From Chara braunii (Eukaryota > Streptophyta > Charophyceae > Charales > Characeae): 31,294 nt of DNA. The notes under the pieces were generated by a model. It was not told the DNA's origin and searched no databases. It saw only the letters and a program-made list of their open reading frames with translations. The position numbers and the translations under genes were made by a program. This document shows, piece by piece, positions 9,110 to 19,041 of this stretch; the first letter of the stretch is position 1; each line of letters opens with the position of its first letter. Where the stretch lies: the NCBI GenBank assembly GCA_003427395.1, contig BFEA01000520.1, positions 233,154 to 264,447 on the forward strand, read 5' to 3'.

Positions 9110-10169
9110 TGGTCTTCTTCGGCGATTCAACGATGGCGGCCTGGGGACTTCAATGCACGTGCACACAATCTTCAATAACGGGGGCGTGTAACAATGGACG
9201 CACAACATTCGGTTGCGCAAGCAACTCTACGGCACGCGTGAGCGCAGGCAGCACGACAGGCGCGCAGTTAGTGATAGCGCGCACATATAACAGCAAGCGC
9301 GCGTGAAGAACAACGGGCGCGCGCAAAGCAACCAGCGCGGGAGATGAACAACGGGCTTGCTGTCAGAGGGTGTGGTGTCCCAGCCCCCCGCAATGTAATA
9401 CCAGGTTCCCTGCTGAAGAGCCTTTACGATGTTATACTGGGCTCCCTGTTTTGGAATTACCGCGGCAATACCTGATCATCTGGGTTGCACCCCGCTGCAG
9501 GGCCGGGCCCAGTTGACATTGCCGCGAAATACAGTCTGCCTGTGGTCGTGCTGTCCGCCGGGGTGCAGTCCTTTCAGCGACACAAACGGTGCAGTCCTTT
9601 CAGCTCCTTTTAGCTGCGTGTGAGCCCCGTTGTCAAGATTATGGGATAGGTACAGAAAGGGAGGGAAGAAAAGAAAAAATGAAAAAAAAAAGGGGGAAGA
9701 TCGGAAAACGAAGGCTTTAATTTCCCCTTTCTTTTTGTTTCTTTCTTTGTCTATGATTGGAATTGAACCGCTGCCTTTGGGTATAAAATCAGACAGCCCA
9801 TAGCTGTAGCGGTGCTAGGATTCTTGCCTCCCCTCCTTTCCTTTTGTACTAGGCCTTCTCGAATTGCAGCCCTCTGGCTAGTCGCGTCATCTGAGTTTGA
9901 ATTATGATCGAAAGCGGGTGGCCTAGACTGGATGGCTGTTCATTTTTCGATTTGCTGATGGTGCGACTTGGAAGCTGTCTCGTCGGACCCCAAAAGAGGG
10001 GCAGCCCGCGGGCCGCTTTGGTAGGGAGCTGATCACCCCCCGCGGAAGGTCATAAGCCCCCTCCTTGCCATCGGGCACGGGTACCCATGAGGGGTAGTTC
10101 GATGATCTCCTTTGAAAGGAGGGATGTGTCCGCCTGTATCCCGTTATGGGACCACTACGCCGAGCCTGC
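9110..10169. other. no gene; CpG-rich patch then purine/pyrimidine-rich DNA
   Basis: 9180-9350 is rich in GCGCGC and CGCGTG words, unlike its surroundings. 9655-9720 is an A/G-rich run followed by a T/C-rich run. The remaining DNA shows short random frames only. A tRNA B-box-like GGTTCAATTCC on the minus strand near 9766 has no supporting stems. Confidence 0.6.
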
Positions 10170-11029
10170 TGAAACGTATTTCACCTCTTTGCAGTAGCAG
10201 ACGCAGATCCCAGGGTTCGATCCCTAGACCTTGCCCTACCTGTGTACAGTATCTGTGTAGACCCCGAGAGTTCAACCTGTGACCTGTGTGTTTCGCAAAC
10301 AGTTGATAGGCTGTCATAGGTCCGTAGGTAGCAGAGGGGTTCGATCTGTAGATCTGTAGGATAGAAGTCTTAGCGAGTTCCAGAAGTCTTAGCTGTAGTC
10401 CTTCTAGAAGGTCAGCAAGTGGGCAAGTGGGCAAGTGGTGAGTCAAGTGGTGGACTAAACTGCAGTGCAATTGCAGTACGATCTCGGTAGGTTAGCAGTG
10501 AGTCCCCACTCAGTCAGCGGTAAGATCCAGTCAGGCCCAGTCCGGTCCAGCAAGTCCACAAGGGACTGTGAGCACCATGGGCCGATGGAAGAGGGCAGAC
10601 CAACGAGTTTCAGAAGTATAAATCAAGAGGCAGTGCCCAGCCTTTCATTCATTCCTGAGTGAGCCATGCGGAAGCACTGCCACAGCGACTTGTGCAAGGA
10701 GGTCTGCAGAGAGCCCGGAGCTGAAGTGGGCGAGAGAGGAGGAGCGTAGCATAGCGATAGGGTAGGGGCAGCCATAGCTGCCATAGCTGTAGTTTAGTGT
10801 AAGTGTGTGTGTGTATGTGCGAGTGTTCAGAGTGACACGTGTGGGATATCCAGGGTTATCCGGTGTATGTGAACAGTGAGTTGTTTGGGCGCTGAGTCGC
10901 CATATCCAGTTGAAAGTGAACTCGTATCTGGATGCTATATCTCTGAGTTTTGAGTGGGCGCATGTCGCCAGTGTGCTGCGCTACTGTTCACATGCATGAA
11001 AAGTGTGAATGAGAACGAGTCTGATTGCA
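10170..11029 (+). mobile_element. 5' LTR of element A (Ty3/gypsy)
   Basis: 860 bp, opening TGAAACG and closing GATTGCA (TG...CA), with the PBS one base later. The ends were set by comparison with the inverted copy at 19042-19906, which diverges from this one exactly at both ends and looks highly similar throughout. It contains a TATA box, a threefold CAAGTGGG repeat near 10415-10440, and a short (GT)n near 10801. The four bases outside it, CTGC at 10166-10169, also follow the end of the inverted partner LTR. Confidence 0.85.
10617..10623 (+). promoter_or_regulatory. LTR TATA box
   Basis: TATAAAT in the context GAAGTATAAATCAAGAGG. It is conserved at 19446-19452 and 29700-29706 in the other two LTRs, which supports it as the RNA polymerase II promoter of the family. 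Confidence 0.75.
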
Positions 11030-11030
11030 T

Positions 11031-11042
11031 TGGTATCGGAGC
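11031..11042 (+). other. primer binding site, initiator tRNA-Met type
   Basis: TGGTATCGGAGC begins one base after the LTR. It differs from the plant initiator-Met site at one position (G for A at base 8), and the same variant is present at 2027-2038 and 29219-29230. Confidence 0.85.
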
Positions 11043-11589
11043 TGGTACCCGCTATTCCATGCACGCCGTCGTGTGCAGGGCCTGATGTGCCATAGCAGAG
11101 GTGGCTGCCGAGAGCTGTAGTCCGCCATAGCAGACCCGAAGGTTGGAGAAGCTGCCGCGCACCTGCAGAGAACACCACGACGAAGAAGANNNNNNNNNNN
11201 NNNNNNNNNNNNNNNNNNNNNNNNNNNNNNNNNNNNNNNNNNNNNNNNNNNNNNNNNNNNNNNNNNNNNNNNNNNNNNNNNNNNNNNNNNNNNNNNNNNN
11301 NNNNNNNNNNNNNNNNNNNNNNNNNNNNNNNNNNNNNNNNNNNNNNNNNNNNNNNNNNNNNNNNNNNNNNNNNNNNNNNNNNNNNNNNNNNNNNNNNNNN
11401 NNNNNNNNNNNNNNNNNNNNNNNNNNNNNNNNNNNNNNNNNNNNNNNNNNNNNNNNNNNNNNNNNNNNNNNNNNNNNNNNNNNNNNNNNNNNNNNNNNNN
11501 NNNNNNNNNNNNNNNNNNNNNNNNNNNNNNNNNNNNNNNNNNNNNNNNNNNNNNNNNNNNNNNNNNNNNNNNNNNNNNNNNNNNNNNNN

Positions 11590-11640
<51 letters not shown>
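11590..11640. repeat. (AG)n microsatellite at the gap edge
   Basis: About 25 AG units next to the 400-N gap. It is the complement of the (CT)n at 9004-9072 in the inverted leader copy, so the microsatellite is part of the family's leader. Confidence 0.95.
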
Positions 11641-11643
<3 letters not shown>

Positions 11644-11945
11644 GCGATACAAGTTTGGCTGTTACGTACCTGTGAAGTGTGCCGTGCAGTCCCACGAAGA
11701 AGGAGATAGCGGCCATAGCCGCGAAGCCGCGAAGCGTCACCACGGAGTAACGAAGGAGGGTGAGAGAGGACAGAGGGGGAGAGACCGAGAAGAGTGAGAG
11801 AAGCCATAGCCGAGAGGTGAAGAGAGAGCCGAAAAAAAAAAAAAAAAAAAAAAAAGACAGCAGGGTGAAAGGAGGCGAGGAAGGTGAAGCAAAGAGGGAG
11901 GTTGGTGAGGGAAAGAGAAGCCGGCAGCCATAGCTGACCGAAGGG

Positions 11946-12050
11946 TTGACCGGGAGAGTTGACCGAAGGTGTTGACTGGCGTTGACCGGCGTTGACCGCA
12001 GCGTTGACCGCAGCGTTGACCAAGGCGTTGACCAAGACTTTGACCAAGTT
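11946..12050 (+). promoter_or_regulatory. cluster of nine TTGAC (W-box-like) motifs in the leader
   Basis: GTTGACC-type words recur nine times in about 105 bp, spaced mostly 9-16 bp (GTTGACCGCAGC and GTTGACCAAGGC variants). The inverted leader copy at 8636-8745 also has nine. WRKY binding is an inference from the core. Confidence 0.55.
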
Positions 12051-12642
12051 GGAGCCGGTAAAATCTCGCCAAGCCTTCAGCCTATCCCTCGCCCTATGGA
12101 TGTGCACACACCCTGTGGTACTTGCTGAGTCCAGTAAGTCTGTCTCTTCTTTCTGCATCGACTCTCTTCTGTCCTTGGTGATAGTACTATGTGGATGAAC
12201 GATAGGGCCTTGTTGACCAAACCCACACGGGCTGAGTAGGGCTAAAAGCTGTGTCTGACGACTCGACTGTCCCGGAGGACACGAACCCTCCCAAGGACCG
12301 GTACTGACCGGCGGGCTGCTCGGTGTGGCACGGTAAGCCCAAAATCCGAGCTGTGGGCTGCACAACAGGCCGTCTAAGTGTTGAGAGACCTGCTGATCAC
12401 GTCGTCCTGTCTGCGACGTTAAATAATTCGTGAGGAGTTACTGGGGATCTCCTTAAATGCCTCCTGATCAGCAACAGGTCTAGTAGTGACAGCCATAGTT
12501 AGGTCCAGGCTAGAGACTCTAGTTGGCAGGATCCCTGTCCGGATTCTGTGAGTCTTAGATTGAGTCAGCAGGTCTGTCAGTCAGGGGTTAGAGTCTACGT
12601 GGTGAGGTTTGGAACCGTCAAACCGGTTGTGCACTTGTCACC

Positions 12643-14603
12643 ATGGTTGACCTTCGTAGTGGGAAGAGTACTAGCCCCTACACCCCTGAGCAGCAAGAAC
12701 AGATGGCCACCTTAGTGAGAGAGAACAAGGAGAGGAAGGAGCTCCTAAAATAGGCGAAGTTAAAGACGATCGCAAACGAGCAGGCAACAAAGATGAAGAA
12801 ACTGGAGGAGCAGATGAAGAGAGTTCAGCAGGAGGAGGAAGAGAGGAGAAAGGCTGCCGAAGAGGAAGCAGTTGCAGAAGAAGCAAAACAGAGGATGCGT
12901 ATTGAGAGTAGAGAGGGGAGTAGTGGCACGAAGAAGGACGAAGACGCAGGGTTGGAGAAGAAGATTAGCAAGTGGATAGCTAATTTATCGTTGGGGGAAG
13001 ATGAGGAGGCGGAGTTCTATGTGCCCCAGGACGAAAGGGATGCGTTAGCCAAGGAGCTCGCAGCAATGGATGACCCCCTGGAAAGACAAGAAAGAGAGGA
13101 GGAGAAAAAGGTGGAGTGGAAGTTGAGAATGAAGAGGGAGAAGAAACGGAGGGATGAAGTTAACAGATTGACCGCAGAGGTGGCGAAGATGAAGGATTGT
13201 AGGCAGGAAGTGGAGGCCCAGGCAGACGACAAGGCCAAATGGGATAAGGTATTGGGGTGCCTGGAGGTGCTGAGCGCAACATGGATGGAGGAGCGCCAGG
13301 CCAACAGGAGCCAAGAGGTAGCGTTGAGTGCCATGCGGTCCGGATTTAGAGAATTCGCGCGCGAAATGGTCACCCACGTTGGAGGGGAAGTCAGGCGGTT
13401 GAGAGAAAACGTGGGGAAGTTCTGTGAGGGTGCCATTGAGGGCGCCAAAGTAGCAACCGCTGTTCAGGGCAAGGCCAGACCTCGCAAGGAGCCAGTCAAA
13501 CTCAAGTTTCCCGATGCCTATGGTGGGAAATCCGACAAGAACTTCGACAACTGGGAGGCTAGTGTAAACAACTACGTTTTCTTACAGCACATCGTACAGG
13601 ATGATCAGGTCCTGGTAGCCTTCCAAGCCCTCAAGGACGAAGCGGCCAGTTTTGCTAGATCTCTCGAGTGCGCGGCCGGTTGTGAAAACAACATGGTCGC
13701 CTATTCCAAGATTACCCCTCTCCCTCAATTCTTCAAGCTCCTCAGGGAGCGATTCGCTGATCTTCGCAGAGGCGTTAGAGCCTCTGACAAGCTCCAAACC
13801 ATCCACTCACGATAGTGGAGGAGTGCCAAGGCACTCAAGGGCGTCATGGACGACTTGGTAGCCGTCCCAGACCATGGGGTCACTGAGACCCAATTGGTCC
13901 AGTTATTTTATCGTGCCATGCCCGAGCCCCTGCGTGGGCACTTCTTTGACAAATCCCAACAGCCCACCATGACGTACGATGCGCTCAGTAGAGAGGTGGT
14001 GCTGTTTGAGGCTAAGCCCATGCCAGTTACCACTTTCTGGCATAAGGACTTAGACAAGGGGAAGAAGTGGAAGGGCCGTACCATCTCAGGCCAAGTGAGG
14101 GCCAAGGACCATATGATCCTTACCTTAGAGGAAGGTGGTACAGATGAGGTCCCGTATAGTCAGATCGAATGGGGCCTTGAGGAAGAGGACAGCAGCGTGG
14201 GACAGGGGAGGTCCTATGCCGCCGTCGCGGCTGGAGGGAGGCTGCAAAGTAGAGGAGGAGGCCAGGGCCAAAGGGGCCAGGCCGAGGACTGGGCGCACAG
14301 GGGGTTGGCGGACAAGGGAACCGCCAAGTGGGAGGTAGGGGTCAAGGTCCCCCGCCAAATCGTCAAGGTTCTTGTCGGTCCCCACAGCGACGAGGTGGAA
14401 GGGCACCTCAAGGAGGATGGCACCCAGGCTTGCCACAGGGCAGGCCCTGGGAGGATTTGGGCTTGGACCAGCGTACATGGCAGGAACGCTTGGACTTGGG
14501 TCAGTGCGTGTTTTGTGGTGACCCGGCCCACGTTATTAAATTTTGTCCTAAGTATAGACAGGCCCGTTGGGCTGCCCAGCAGTCAAAAGGCAGCCGCCAG
14601 TAG
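12643..14603 (+). pseudogene. gag: gag of element A (Ty3/gypsy), broken
   Basis: Gag forms the element's particle shell and packages its RNA. The start is the ATG in CACCATGG at 12643, followed by MVDLRSGKSTSPYTPEQQEQ. In-frame TAG stops fall at 12751 and 13813, and the frame changes between about 14290 and 14330. Order: an N-terminal charged coiled coil (about 12760-13250, many KK/EE/RR), then a capsid-like part from KLKFPDAYGGKSDKNFDNWE (about 13500) to QPTMTYDALSREVV (about 14000). After that comes a Gly/Arg-rich linker and one CCHC knuckle CVFCGDPAHVIKFC at 14505-14546 (C-X2-C-X4-H-X4-C). The frame with the knuckle ends at 14603, and the pol frame is in a different register just after. 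Domain order and knuckle make the family call safe; the stops and shift make it a pseudogene. Confidence 0.9.
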
Positions 14604-15150
14604 GGGTCGCAACTGCCCCTACTTCAAGGCCATGTGGGGAAGTGAGCGCGCGCACACAGGAAACTCCCAAACCATATGAGCCTATGGCAGAGGTTGCAGG
14701 CCCGTGCCTAGCTAGTTGTCCAGAGACTGCTTGTGTTAGCATCTCTCTAGGCACGTCCCTCACAAGTGTGGCAGAAGAGTTGAAAGAGAGGATGCCAGCC
14801 TAGGCCAAAATGAAGAAGGAGAGTAAAGGACAACTGATCTTGGTAGATGTAGAAGTATTTAGAAGCAGAGTAGGGGCCCTCATAGACTCAGGGGCAACCC
14901 GTAGTTGAGGCTAGGATTGAAAGTCCAAAAGTTAGCAGACCCTATAGTAAGTGTCCTCGCAGACAACCGCACAATGCGTGTTGAGGACTATGTAGAGGGA
15001 GTCCAGGCGTACTATCGCCTAGAGAAGGATGGGAAGGTGGAGAAAGTTCTCCATTCCCTGACTCTCCTCGTACAGGATGACCTTCCTTTCGATATAGTAT
15101 TGGGAATGGATTGGGGAGAGGCAGCAGGGGCCACACTTCACTTAAGAGAG
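14604..15150 (+). pseudogene. pol: aspartic protease region of element A pol, broken
   Basis: Retroviral-type aspartic protease that cuts the polyprotein. Frame 14567-14800 leads in and is closed by a TAG at 14801. From 14810 the frame reads ...[12 protein letters not shown] with the D-S-G active-site triad at 14885-14893, then hits TGA at 14906. The sequence resumes in the next register as [20 protein letters not shown] and continues to [13 protein letters not shown], the conserved strand that closes gypsy proteases. There is therefore one stop and one frameshift in a domain of about 100 residues. The catalytic triad itself is intact. Confidence 0.85.
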
Positions 15151-16130
15151 CATGAGTGTAGGCTCCCTAGTCCGCCAGGCGAGGTTAAGACTGCCCGCCT
15201 GTTTCATGTGTCAGGTGCAGATAACACTCTGGCACACTACTGTCTGAGTGCTCCCGCGTTCGCGCAACTAGTGAAAAAGGAGAAGTTAGAGGAGGAGGTC
15301 TTTGTAGTGTATGTTAGACCTGTCACTGAGGCTAAGGAAGAGGTGACTTCCACAGATCCAGCCATTGCCAAGCTGCTGGAAGAGTTCAAAGATTTGACTG
15401 AGTCTTCGACAGGAGTAGTGCCGCGATCCATCCAACACAGGATAGAGATAGAGCCTGGCAGTAGAACTCCTAAGGGAGCAGTCTACAGGATGTCCCCTAG
15501 AGAGTTAGAGGAGTTACGCAAGCAGTTAGACGAACTCCTCGAGAAAGGTTGGATCAGGCCCAGTTCGTCTCCTTTTGGAGCACCTGTTTTGTTTGTCCCC
15601 AAGAAGGAAGGAGAGCTTCGTATGTGTATAGACTACAGGGGTTTGAATGCGATTACAGTAAAGAATGCTGAGCCACTGCCCAGGATAGACGATCTCTTAG
15701 ATCGGGTGCAGGGTTGCAAGTATTTCTCTAAGATAGACTTGAAGTCCGGATACCATTAGATAGAGGTCCATCCTGATGACCAGTACAAGACTGCATTCCG
15801 GACTAGATATGGGCACTATGAGTTTATAGTGATGCCCTTTGGACTAACTAACGCCCCAGCGACGTTTCAGCGATGTATGAACGATCTGTTTAGGCCGTGG
15901 TTAGACAAGTTTGTAGTAGTTTATCTTAGTTTTCAGCAAGACCCTCCAGGAGCATCAGGGTCATTTGAGGCAGGTCTTGGAGAAGCTCAAAAAGGCTAAC
16001 TTCAAGATCAACGCAAAGAAGTGCGAGTGGGTCAAGACACAAGTCTTGTACTTGGGCCACGTATTAGACGGAGATGGCATTAAGCCAGAAAACATCAAGA
16101 TAGCGACAATTAGAGACTGACCGACGCCCC
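15151..16130 (+). pseudogene. pol: reverse transcriptase of element A, catalytic Asp pair deleted
   Basis: RNA-templated DNA polymerase of the element. Visible blocks: [51 protein letters not shown] (first catalytic Asp codon at 15736). Next come a TAG at 15757 where Gln is usual, then [20 protein letters not shown], then FVVVYL. The YxDD box should follow, but the DNA passes from the Leu codon (ends 15927) to [10 protein letters not shown] in another frame (starts 15929). This is as if 11 bases holding both aspartates were lost. After it come NFKINAKKCEW and LGHVLDGDGIKP, then a TGA at 16118 where Trp is usual, then PTPRTLTELRSFLDLANYYRKF. The enzyme cannot be active even with readthrough. 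Confidence 0.9.
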
Positions 16131-16510
16131 GCACATTGACAGAGTTGCGGTCGTTCCTAGACCTAGCTAACTACTATAGGAAGTTTGTGAGGAACTTCTC
16201 TACTATCGCCGCTCCCTTGCGCATGTTGCTAAAGAAAGAGGCAATCTGGCAATGGGACAAAGACTGTACGTCTGCGCTAAAGAAGTTGAGACGCGCATTG
16301 ATAGAGTACCTTGTCCTCAAAGTAGCTGATTCGTCTTTGCCATTTGTCGTCACCACGGACGCGAGTCAGTATGGTATAGGCGCCGTGTTGCCGCAAGACG
16401 ACGGCAATGGCTATGGACCCGTAGAGTTCATGTCAGCGAGGATGCCCTCAGAGAAGGTAGCCACCTCGACGTACGAGAGAGAACTCTACGCTCTCAGGCA
16501 GGCCTTAGAT
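16131..16510 (+). pseudogene. pol: RNase H start of element A pol, truncated at an inversion breakpoint
   Basis: The connection and RNase H domain follows RT: NYYRKFVRNFSTIAAPLRML, then PFVVTTDASQYGIGAVLPQD (first catalytic Asp in TDAS), then STYERELYALRQALD (the conserved Glu in YERE). The similarity ends at the Asp codon 16508-16510. The following residues (IATDESVNVN, then stop at 16543) do not belong. The missing continuation, beginning TWKHYLLGRHF, is present on the opposite strand from 21670 downwards. Confidence 0.9.
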
Positions 16511-18060
16511 ATCGCAACTGATGAATCAGTAAATGTTAACTAGTCACCATCCATAAGAAACTTAGCCAGTAGGTAGATAACCTTCTTAAGGATTCTTTGT
16601 TGCTTTCCCATTAATCAGCATATCGGTTTTATGGACGCCAGTTAAACCACTTCCAAAGGCTACCTCTCAAACTGCAGTTTCGCAGTCCCTCACCCTGTTT
16701 GCTGCAAGAGGTTAAGCCGTAACGATCAAACAGGGAAAAGGTGGAGCAAGATCTTTTATCCGACCAATTCGACCGTGGACGCCCTAGCAATGTCAAGCTC
16801 TCAAAGCCAGCCTTTGGACGCCTCACCTCGACGCCTGATTAGTCGTAAGGTGAGGGAGTCGATTAGCTCCCAAGGGTTTCTATTACACAATATGTCGTGT
16901 GAAGAGTGCTCTCAATTGCTAATTTAAACCTCACTTAGTATCTCTTCAGTTTCAGATTCATAACTTACCCTCACTCGCTTATGCCCTTCTCTACCTCGGT
17001 TTGCTACCAACTGTCCAGCATACGTAAGTATGCATATGATCACTTCAATTGCTCGTTCGATAGTTGTTAAGCACCCAGCCAGGATCGAGATCTGGCTCAC
17101 GGGCTTAATCTTATGGTTTGGCTCTGCCAAAAGGCTCGAAACGTCATTCGACACCTCCGCGCGTGTAATCAATGCAGTGCTACGTATCTGGCTCCTCCCT
17201 TGAAAGACTACCCCATATGGGCCTGTGCGCTTGCGTGAAACCCGCGAGTTCTGCCCGGGACAGTGATCCCAAGGCCAATTGATGTCGTCTAATCAGCGGA
17301 GAAAGTGTGATTCCAGTGCCCTTTTTGCGCCACTAGCTCGTGCGTGTATCAGTTGTCTTTTCTCATTACTCGTAGCCGCCGCTCATTGTCTCGAACTTTG
17401 CGTCACGCACTCGTTCTTGAAAGGTTGACGTCAACGATCACTCTGTACAGAAAGGAACCTGTCCCGACTAGGAGAAGAGAGGTAACACCCACTGTATCCC
17501 GCAATCACTATGGAGGCCACGTCATCCTTTTCGTATGGCTGGTTTCTTTCAAGTCCAGCCCGTCGCTTGTATCCAGCGCATACCATCACGCCCTCCACTA
17601 GTAATGTCAATTCCTCAAAACACGCCAGCCTCTCTCATCACCTAGCTTTGAGACTCAGTCATGGAGACGTCCTCTACTAGCACGTGCTCAACCCACGATG
17701 GAGATCAGGCTATGAAAAGTCAGTTGTCGTGTGGCGCATGTCCCCAGGAATGGAGGACAGGTACAGGTGATACATTGAAGTTAATGACATGGACAATAGG
17801 GGTGAGTTGACGTCAATAAACAAAAAAAACTACGAGTGAGTGCCTCAAGCAAATCTCTCTTCTCTCTCTTATGCACACCGCTCACTCACACGTGTACACA
17901 CCTCTTCGCTGGCCTCTTCACACTTGCAGAGTCCTTGTCAACACACTCTGAAAGGCTGCGATGACCAAGCGGCATTCACTGTGGAGGTGACCCAGTTGAC
18001 CCCTGCAGGTACTCTCTCTCACTTTCTCTCCTCATCGCGCCTACCCATGTCCTTGTAGCT
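16511..18060. other. no recognised gene; flank inside the proposed inversion
   Basis: Mixed-composition DNA without a family I recognise. The longest odd frame is 16924-17172 on the minus strand (82 codons, ending RVRVSYESETEEILSEV), which I cannot assign. The 10-bp palindrome TTGACGTCAA occurs at 17425-17434 and 17807-17816. Confidence 0.5.
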
Positions 18061-18241
18061 ACTTATCTCTCTTCCAGAGATCCGTCGACAAGCGTTGACC
18101 CGTGAGCCTCTCCCTTCTCTCGTCCTTGAATGGAACTGTCACATGCGTCCAGAAGTCAGCGATCTCGTCCTTGGAGAGAGTGTACACGATTTCGTGGGAC
18201 AGACTGTCCCAGCGATCCAAGGCGACCGAGAACGTAGTCAT
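18059..18241 (-). other. short open frame of unknown status
   Basis: 60 codons from an ATG at 18241, reading MTTFSVALDRWDSLSHEIVY and then LSKDEIADFWTHVTVPFKDE. The composition is protein-like (balanced charged and aromatic residues, no low complexity). There is no motif I recognise, no partner exon and no supporting neighbour. It could be a transposon fragment, an exon or chance. Confidence 0.2.
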
Positions 18242-18290
18242 TAGCAGACCTTACCCTGGAGCCCGCACGTCACTTGCTCTTTTTCGCTGG

Positions 18291-18293
<3 letters not shown>

Positions 18294-18371
<78 letters not shown>
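18294..18371. repeat. (CT)n microsatellite
   Basis: About 38 CT units. Two GTTGACCC words lie upstream (near 17996 and 18093), faintly recalling the leader arrangement elsewhere. 18380-19036 has no recognised gene; it is AT-rich around 18890-18960. Confidence 0.95.
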
Positions 18372-18373
<2 letters not shown>

Positions 18374-19041
18374 GGCTTCTGTAATGGCCGCTTGTAACCC
18401 TTGGTCCGCTCTCATTTCTTCCTCTTTTCCCCCCTCTACGTTTACCTGTAGTCTTGCTTCCTGGTTACAGTGGCTATAGTCCAAAATGGCCGTCACCACA
18501 GGGCTATCTCACGATATCCTCTCCCACCTCCAAAGGAACTGGAGATGCCTTGGCCTATAGCCATACAGCCCGTTACTGTGCGCCATAGTTAAGCCCCTCT
18601 GAAGGAATAGTGTAGGGCACCAGGCTACCAACTTCTGAAACGGCCCGGGCTTAACACTCTGCACACGTGTACGCAGACAGACTGCTTCACGTCGGCCCTG
18701 CTGCTCAGGACAGTCCAAGCCCGGCCACAGGCGTACAAGCACGCAGACTGCCTATCGCTGGCTCACCCCAGACCACCTGCATCAACGCAGCGAGGCCTCC
18801 CTTGCTCAACTACTGGCCAATAGTCAGTAGGGCCACTCTCACCTCTTATAAGCTATCCCCGTGTTCTAAACGAGGGACTCAAATGACTTTCAAAATCCTG
18901 CATTTTAATAATTTGTAATTCAGAAATTAATAAAATAAGATAAAACGACACAAAGTAAAGGAGATGAGAGGCATGACACCAACGGTCATAGCACCAACTT
19001 CTGCTGTCAATCACTAAACACTTCGTTTGAAGTGACTGCAG

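Larger units (their letters stand above)
8395..9110 (-). repeat. inverted copy of the retroelement leader found at about 11590-12300
   Basis: On the minus strand this matches the leader between PBS and gag of the element at 10170. It has the same AGTAGGGCT...TGTCTGACGAC word and the same GACAGA...TCGATGCAGAAAGAAGAGAC block, then nine GGTCAAC boxes and a (CT)n tract. Similarity is clear but imperfect, so it is another, older or diverged copy of the family in opposite orientation. No coding capacity; the Leu/Ser-rich frames are translations of CT repeats. Confidence 0.75.
11043..12642 (+). other. untranslated leader of element A, with a 400-N assembly gap
   Basis: The leader runs from PBS to gag start codon. 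11190-11589 is N. 11590-11640 is (AG)n. An A-run lies near 11834-11855. A TTGAC cluster is at 11946-12050. A block at 12395-12475 is shared with 1285-1380. The apparent long minus-strand frame across this region is only possible because it runs through the Ns and repeats. Confidence 0.7.

Noticed and set aside
9740-9830. Possible tRNA or tRNA-derived SINE on the minus strand
   Set aside because: A B-box-like GGTTCAATTCC is present, but no T-stem pairing, acceptor stem or convincing A box could be drawn.
11052-12365. A 437-codon minus-strand open frame
   Set aside because: It is open only because it runs through 400 Ns, an (AG)n tract and a poly-A run. It is antisense to the leader of a plus-strand element.
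13017-13448. Minus-strand frames opposite gag (also 14125-14531)
   Set aside because: They are shadows of the plus-strand gag, whose domain order and zinc knuckle are clear.
12643-16543. Variant genetic code with UAG as glutamine (known in some ulvophyte algae)
   Set aside because: TAG-for-Gln occurs only in elements that also have frameshifts, a TGA for Trp and catalytic losses. The long host exon has no in-frame TAG. Decay explains it better.
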